Position numbers and translations under genes: made by a program. The notes beneath the pieces are model-generated. The model was not told where the DNA came from and did no database searches. It saw only the letters and a list, made by a program, of their open reading frames with translations. 35,236 bases of DNA, from positions 1 through 35,236 of IMG/VR virus record IMGVR_UViG_3300035703_000252, one strand, 5' to 3'. This document shows positions 31,409 through 35,236 of this stretch, in pieces. This DNA is from a virus. Positions within the stretch are counted from its first letter, which is position 1, and each line of letters starts with the position of its first letter.

Positions 31409-31819
31409 TTAAGCCTTGGTTAATGAAGCTTGCGTGAAAAAAGAAATGTTGATGCAGTCGGAAGGGTAATCCTCTCCTGCCTCAATTCGCTCTTTTACGA
31501 AGCTCTTCAATGTAGAGGCGTTGACCACTGGTTGGATCAATGCCTCGTACCCGTTGTCGACCAGCCATTGCTTTAAGCCATTGGGGTCGATAGTCGAACA
31601 GGACATCTGCGACGAACAGGTGATGCGGCCTAGGCCTTTCACGTTGACAGTGCTGATGCCTTCTTCTTCCATTTTAGCTGGGATGGTTTTTTGACGCAAC
31701 TCAGTCAGTTCATCTTGGAACGGCTTGATAGCGGCGGTCATTTGGTCGATAGTGTCTTTGAGGTGCTTAAAGCGCTCGGCTAATTCGCCGTAGGTAGCTG
31801 AAGTGTCTAACTTTTTCAT
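31409..31819 (-). CDS. Unknown replication-block protein (136 aa)
   Basis: The N-terminal 55 residues are a probable coiled coil (GELAERFKHLKDTIDQMTAA). The C-terminal half has short beta segments (STVNVKGLGRITCSSQMS) and a compact part with LKQWLVDNGYEALIQP and LKSFVKERIEAGEDYP, ending ISFFTQASLTKA. It is the first gene after the promoter at 31864-31892 and precedes the putative ssDNA-binding protein, so a replication or recombination accessory role is likely. I do not recognise the family. Confidence 0.65.
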   Translation of the reverse strand: MKKLDTSATYGELAERFKHLKDTIDQMTAAIKPFQDELTELRQKTIPAKMEEEGISTVNVKGLGRITCSSQMSCSTIDPNGLKQWLVDNGYEALIQPVVNASTLKSFVKERIEAGEDYPSDCINISFFTQASLTKA

Positions 31820-31863
31820 GTCTATTGCTCTCGTCAGTGGCCGCCCCGTGCGACCGAATTATC

Positions 31864-31892
31864 ATTATACCACACCGGACGGGTCCTGTCTA
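31864..31892 (-). promoter_or_regulatory. Sigma70 promoter of the replication operon
   Basis: Reading leftward: -35 TAGACA (31887-31892), 17-bp spacer, extended -10 TGGTATAAT (hexamer 31864-31869). It precedes the 31409-31819 gene by 45 bases and would drive the whole chain down to the lysozyme, including the polymerase, PrimPol and purZ cassette. No terminator is seen between here and 23020. Confidence 0.82.
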
Positions 31893-31920
31893 TAGGCCCG
31901 TGCCCAATCATAAGTCCCAA

Positions 31921-32094
31921 TCATCCATTGCTGCTGCCTCGTACTTGGCGTCCGTCCTTGATCACAATATGTGAGTGGTCTTTGAACACATATTTCACGC
32001 TGTTGTACGTGCGAACCACTCGCACAGCTTCGTCTTCCAATTTAGATTCAGGTTGACCGAGCATTTTATCCGCGATGTTAGCTTTAGCCATCAT
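31921..32094 (-). CDS. Small protein coupled to the helicase gene (57 aa)
   Basis: The frame begins MMAKANIADKMLGQPESK, with its ATG overlapping the helicase TGA (ATGA), and ends RQVRGSSNG. It has a charged first half and a basic beta-like second half (VRVVRTYNSVKYVFKDHSHI). Translational coupling to the helicase suggests a helper of that enzyme. No family is recognised. Confidence 0.6.
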   Translation of the reverse strand: MMAKANIADKMLGQPESKLEDEAVRVVRTYNSVKYVFKDHSHIVIKDGRQVRGSSNG

Positions 32095-33608
32095 TCTCCC
32101 TCCGCACCGAAATTGGTGCCTTTTTTGATGCCGTCGCGAACTTCCATCGCGAGGTCGTGTTTCTTAGCTAGGGCCTTCAAAATCATATGGTCGGCCTTAA
32201 CGTCCATCACAATGTCATGGTACACCACAGAGTTGTGCTGCCCGCGACGGTGATTCCGGTCCTCCGATTGCATACGGTCCTCATATGAGAACGTATTGGA
32301 GTAGTAAAACGTGTGGGTTGCGGCTATCCATGTTTGGCCCATCCCGCCTACTGTGGCGTTGGCGACCATGAATTTAGCCTTCTTCCCGTTCTCGAATTCG
32401 CGGGTATACATAGCTCGGTCATCCAGAGACACGCCCCCGTGGAAGGGTAACGCAGTCCCTTCGCCGTACGTTTCATTCAGCTTTTGTGTGATAAGCTCCA
32501 ATTCCGGTCTGAACCGCGCCCAGATGATGGCCTTATCGCCAGCGTCGATCACTTGCTCACACAACTCCAATAGGACTTCTAACTTCGGGTTCTTGCCGTC
32601 AATCGGCCTCACCTTGTAGCTGTTAGTCTCATCGTCATCGTGCGGGTAAAATCCGCCGCAAATCTGTTGGTATCGAGTCAGGCGATCCATTACCGTGGAC
32701 ACGGTTAATATGTCCCCGTTCTGCTCTGCCATAAATTCTTTGTGTAATTGATCCATCACCGCTTTCTGCTCACGCGTCGGCTTAACTACAATCGGCGGGC
32801 TATAGATTTTAGGCGGCATGTGCGGCATCGCTTCTTCTTTGGTGACGATATCGCAATATGGGCGGATTTTGTCCATCAAATTAGGTACGTTCTGGAACCC
32901 GATAACCGTGCGGTTCTGGAATCCACCCATCACACAATACATGTTGCGGAACAATACAAAAGACTTCATACCTAGAATCGACGGGTCGAGGAAATAGAAT
33001 TGACTGAACAAGTCCTGTATCCCCTGTGTGATTGGCGTACCAGTCAGTATCATGCGGAATTTACATGCATGGGCGATCTTGAACGCTTTCTTTGTGCGGT
33101 CGGCGGCATGGTTTTTGATGCGACTGGACTCGTCGCATACTACCATCGCAATGCGGTTCTCAAGGAACTCCATTACTCGCTCAAACGCTTTTCCTTGAGA
33201 CAAGGCCTCGACTCCGATAATCAAAACACGGAGACCGTCTTTTTCACGTTTCATCCACTGGTGGAAAGCGGCGTCCCCGCCAGATTCGTAGATGAACGGG
33301 TTAACTGGGCACGGCGCATGTTTTTCAAATTCCACTAGCCACACACTTTTGATCGATGTGGGGCAAATGATGACTGCGGCATCGATTTTGTTCTCGAATT
33401 TGGACGTCATGTAGCGGGCGCACATCACGTTGATTGTGCTGAATGTCTTGCCCGCGCCCATGGCGTGAAATAGGGCATACGCCTTGGATTTGAACGCGGT
33501 CACTATCGCTTTACGTTGGAACGGCGACGGCTCATTTTTATATGGGAATCGGTTTGCGGTTTGACACTTGTTCTGGCAGACGCCATCTTTGCAGTTAGGA
33601 CAGGGCAT
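32091..33608 (-). CDS. SNF2-like superfamily 2 helicase/translocase
   Basis: The 505-residue protein starts with a Cys cluster (CPNCKDGVCQNKC, C3, C6, C11, C15) that likely binds zinc. It then has Walker A MGAGKT (50-55), motif Ia ICPTSIKSVW, Walker B CDESSRIKN near 157-165, motif III LTGTPI, and C-terminal motifs IIWARFRPELELI and the SNF2-type DRNHRRGQ near 449-456. Phage SNF2-like proteins act as DNA translocases in replication, recombination or fork remodelling. Its start overlaps the preceding stop (TAATG). Confidence 0.87.
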   Translation of the reverse strand: MPCPNCKDGVCQNKCQTANRFPYKNEPSPFQRKAIVTAFKSKAYALFHAMGAGKTFSTINVMCARYMTSKFENKIDAAVIICPTSIKSVWLVEFEKHAPCPVNPFIYESGGDAAFHQWMKREKDGLRVLIIGVEALSQGKAFERVMEFLENRIAMVVCDESSRIKNHAADRTKKAFKIAHACKFRMILTGTPITQGIQDLFSQFYFLDPSILGMKSFVLFRNMYCVMGGFQNRTVIGFQNVPNLMDKIRPYCDIVTKEEAMPHMPPKIYSPPIVVKPTREQKAVMDQLHKEFMAEQNGDILTVSTVMDRLTRYQQICGGFYPHDDDETNSYKVRPIDGKNPKLEVLLELCEQVIDAGDKAIIWARFRPELELITQKLNETYGEGTALPFHGGVSLDDRAMYTREFENGKKAKFMVANATVGGMGQTWIAATHTFYYSNTFSYEDRMQSEDRNHRRGQHNSVVYHDIVMDVKADHMILKALAKKHDLAMEVRDGIKKGTNFGAEGE

Positions 33609-34111
33609 TAGCGTTTGTCTCCTTTAAGCATCTTGAACATGTTGCGCGCTATTTCACCCGCCATGTGTGGAACGGCGCGGTCGTCACGTATCATTCGAAT
33701 GTTGTCAGCATAATAACCCACCACTTTATCTCGGCACATGGCCTTGAACGCAATACCCTGACGGTATTCATCAGGCCACGACTCAAGTCTCAACAAGTGA
33801 ACGATGCGACGACTGAATTCAATGGGGTTGGCATCGAGCGAATTTACGTTGAACGAGGGCTGTTTGCATTGCGCGATTTCAATGCGTTCCATGTCTGGGC
33901 GGTCGACTGACACGGTTTTATTCAATAGAGGGTGGTATTCGTTGAAGGCTTCGCAGATTTCACGGTGGATATCGCGTATTTCAGCACGGAGTTTCAAGAC
34001 TTCTCTTTGTGCCGACATCGATGTTTTAATTAAAGCTTGATTGGTGTTTTGTGCTAAGGTGAGTTGCTCGGTAAGACGGCGCTTTTGGTTACGACCAAAT
34101 CGTTTGCTCAT
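33608..34111 (-). CDS. Basic coiled-coil protein of unknown function (167 aa)
   Basis: The N-terminus is very basic (MSKRFGRNQKRRLTEQL), then a coiled coil to about residue 55, and a folded C-terminal half (NPIEFSRRIVHLLRLESWPDEY; GYYADNIRMIRDD). It could bind nucleic acid. A GCGAGAGAAAC leader precedes the ATG. It sits between a terminator and the helicase gene, so it may depend on readthrough from the promoter at 34827-34855. No family is recognised. Confidence 0.65.
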   Translation of the reverse strand: MSKRFGRNQKRRLTEQLTLAQNTNQALIKTSMSAQREVLKLRAEIRDIHREICEAFNEYHPLLNKTVSVDRPDMERIEIAQCKQPSFNVNSLDANPIEFSRRIVHLLRLESWPDEYRQGIAFKAMCRDKVVGYYADNIRMIRDDRAVPHMAGEIARNMFKMLKGDKR

Positions 34112-34132
34112 GTTGTTTCTCTCGCTATTGCT

Positions 34133-34158
34133 AAAAATGACGCCCCCGAAGGGGCGTC
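34133..34158 (-). terminator. Rho-independent terminator
   Basis: On the minus strand GACGCCCC-TTCG-GGGGCGTC (stem 34139-34158) is followed by A and five T residues (complement of 34133-34137). It lies after the 34284-34784 gene and before the 34111 start. It is the only hairpin in the leftward block with a clear T-run, so it would divide early from replication genes, allowing partial readthrough. Confidence 0.8.
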
Positions 34159-34180
34159 AACGTTACGGACACGACCAAGT

Positions 34181-34247
34181 ACCCATAAGGATGGGGTCTG
34201 TTGCGCTCCCCCGAACCCCTTCAGAGGCAGACCCCATACCAATGGGT
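34181..34247. repeat. Nested inverted repeats in the gap 34112-34283
   Basis: The 20-bp arms 34181-34200 and 34228-34247 are complementary at 16 positions (six plus ten paired bases around a four-base mismatch), with a 27-base loop. Each arm is also its own small hairpin (CCCAT-AAGG-ATGGG and CCCAT-ACCA-ATGGG). The structure can therefore be one long stem or two short ones. It lies between the 34284-34784 gene and the terminator. It could be an RNA switch, a processing site or a DNA-binding site. Confidence 0.65.
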
Positions 34248-34283
34248 CCTACAGATAACGCACTGTAGGCTGCGCAACGGGGA

Positions 34284-34784
34284 TTACTCTGCGGTCGGCT
34301 CAGTTTTAGCGGCAGCCAAAGCTTTCGCTTGGCGTTCAGCTTCTTTCTGCGCTTTAACAGCAGCAGCCTCGGCTTCGCGGGCTTCAACCTTTTCGCGGAA
34401 TGGGGCGGCCAATTGTTCGATGTAAACAGTGCCGCTCACTGATTCAGGCTCTGTGCCGACGTCTTTCGCCGCGTAATATGCCTTGTCCAGCTTGTTCAAT
34501 ACGCCACGGATTCGGTTGCCTAAGTTCATCCGTTGTTGGCCGATGTTCAGGTGGGCGTATTTGGCACGTAGATCGTCGATATCAGTGGCCGAAACTTCCG
34601 CTGCCAATTCATACGCTTCATCTAACGTCAGACCACTCATTGCGGTAGCAACGCGGTCGCCGTTGTTTAAAGATACCGAGCCAGACGCTGATTTCGCTTT
34701 CTGGTATTTCTCGGTGTTGGCCGCAATGCGGGTTTTAGCAGGTACAGATTCGGTTTGTGCGACAGCTTGTTCTAAATCACTCAT
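34284..34784 (-). CDS. Early protein with AKYAHLN/RMN-GNRIR domain (166 aa), paralogue of 1313-1846
   Basis: The central part (about residues 35-100) carries SLNNGD, LRAKYAHLN-G, QQRMN and GNRIRG motifs, matching the 177-residue protein at 1313-1846 over about 65 residues. The C-terminus is a long Ala/Lys/Glu helix (EAREAEAAAVKAQKEAERQA), unlike the acidic N-terminal extension of its paralogue. GGAG precedes the ATG, and the promoter at 34827-34855 lies 43 bases upstream. This strong promoter followed by a terminator suggests high early expression of this gene alone. Function is unknown. Confidence 0.75.
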   Translation of the reverse strand: MSDLEQAVAQTESVPAKTRIAANTEKYQKAKSASGSVSLNNGDRVATAMSGLTLDEAYELAAEVSATDIDDLRAKYAHLNIGQQRMNLGNRIRGVLNKLDKAYYAAKDVGTEPESVSGTVYIEQLAAPFREKVEAREAEAAAVKAQKEAERQAKALAAAKTEPTAE

Positions 34785-34826
34785 TTCAATTCTCCGGTTC
34801 GGTGGTCGTCCTCATGACGAACCATT

Positions 34827-34862
34827 ATTATACCATGGGAGGGCTTGGCGGTCAAGCCCTCC
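34827..34862 (-). promoter_or_regulatory. Sigma70 promoter overlapping a perfect 10-bp inverted repeat
   Basis: Reading leftward: -35 TTGACC (34850-34855), 17-bp spacer, extended -10 TGGTATAAT (hexamer 34827-34832). GGAGGGCTTG (34838-34847) and CAAGCCCTCC (34853-34862) form a perfect dyad that covers the -35 and half of the spacer, a position where a bound repressor would block RNA polymerase. Confidence 0.83.
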
Positions 34863-34870
34863 GTCCTAAA

Positions 34871-35233
34871 TCATACGCCACCGCCTTGGCGTAATTTGTT
34901 TTCAGTACGGGCAAGATTAAGCAAGCTTTTTGCGGTAGCTCTGAACCCTCTAGTGTCGGGATAGTGTTCAAATCTATGCCCTTCTGGGTATCGAGGGAAA
35001 TTGCATTGCCACATAAAATTGCTGCTCCAATATTCCCATACACTGTAAGCGTCTAGACCTTCTCCCCAGTAGTCCATGCCACCTCCAACACACCACAGGC
35101 CGCTTACTCTGCTACCTTGCTTATATGCGAGCTGTGTTGGTTCGCAGTGTTCTTCTTGCCAAGCGTCTTTAAAAACTAGCGGGGCAACTTCAACAAGGCG
35201 CTTGCTCAGTTTTTTCTCTATTCTAGCTTTCAT
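34871..35233 (-). CDS. Early protein of unknown function, probably the C-terminal part of a gene crossing the window edge
   Basis: The frame has 120 residues from the Met at 35233 to a stop at 34871 (MKARIEKKLSKRLVEVAPLV onward). It is Trp and Tyr rich in the middle (GGGMDYWGEGLDAYSVWEYW). No ribosome-binding site can be seen because the window ends three bases upstream. Joining the window ends puts it in frame with the 55-residue start at 1-165, so the true product is probably 176 residues and this Met internal. No family is recognised. Confidence 0.6.
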   Translation of the reverse strand: MKARIEKKLSKRLVEVAPLVFKDAWQEEHCEPTQLAYKQGSRVSGLWCVGGGMDYWGEGLDAYSVWEYWSSNFMWQCNFPRYPEGHRFEHYPDTRGFRATAKSLLNLARTENKLRQGGGV

Positions 35234-35236
35234 ACG

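Noticed and set aside
1-35236. CRISPR array, insertion sequence, integrase or lysogeny module
   Set aside because: No regularly spaced direct repeats, transposase, integrase or repressor gene is visible. The content is that of a lytic phage.

Overview
The window looks like the essentially complete genome of a lytic, T7-like podovirus that replaces adenine with 2-aminoadenine (diaminopurine, Z) in its DNA. The gene complement resembles, from memory, the Vibrio podophage phiVC8 group. The host is probably a Gram-negative gammaproteobacterium with surface polysaccharide, because there are two beta-helix tail spikes, but the sequence does not identify it.

Layout. A GC-rich, repeat-laden region (about 1.9-3.2 kb) separates two divergent transcription blocks. 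Rightward (3209-23019) is the virion block: an unknown structural protein, small and large terminase, portal, Bbp19-like protein, scaffold, major capsid protein with its own promoter, two tail tubular proteins, three internal virion proteins, two tail spikes and a coiled-coil membrane protein. Leftward from about 2.6 kb, past the window edge and on from 35.2 kb down to 23.0 kb, is the early/replication block: small unknown early genes, a SNF2-like helicase, two proteins with ssDNA-binding-protein-like acidic tails, a family A DNA polymerase (DpoZ candidate), a PrimPol-helicase, PurZ, a MazG-like protein (MazZ candidate), an HD phosphohydrolase (DatZ candidate), a VRR-NUC nuclease, a DUF5664 protein and a lysozyme. 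The blocks converge at 23019/23020 with abutting stop codons. The coding frame runs through the joined window ends (35236 to 1), so the sequence is probably a circularly closed or permuted complete genome.

How the genes work together. DatZ would remove dATP, MazZ would supply dGMP from dGTP, PurZ would condense dGMP with aspartate, and host enzymes would finish dZTP. DpoZ and the PrimPol-helicase would then copy the genome. Translational coupling (ATGA or TAATG overlaps) ties purZ, mazZ, datZ and the nuclease gene together.

Regulation. Seven sigma70-type promoters, all with a 17-bp spacer and six of them with an extended -10, drive both blocks. No phage RNA polymerase gene is visible, so host RNA polymerase is probably used throughout. 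The least explained parts are a 12-copy TGGACC repeat cluster with a roughly 40-bp inverted repeat (1925-2300), nested inverted repeats at 34181-34247, and a paralogous pair of early proteins.
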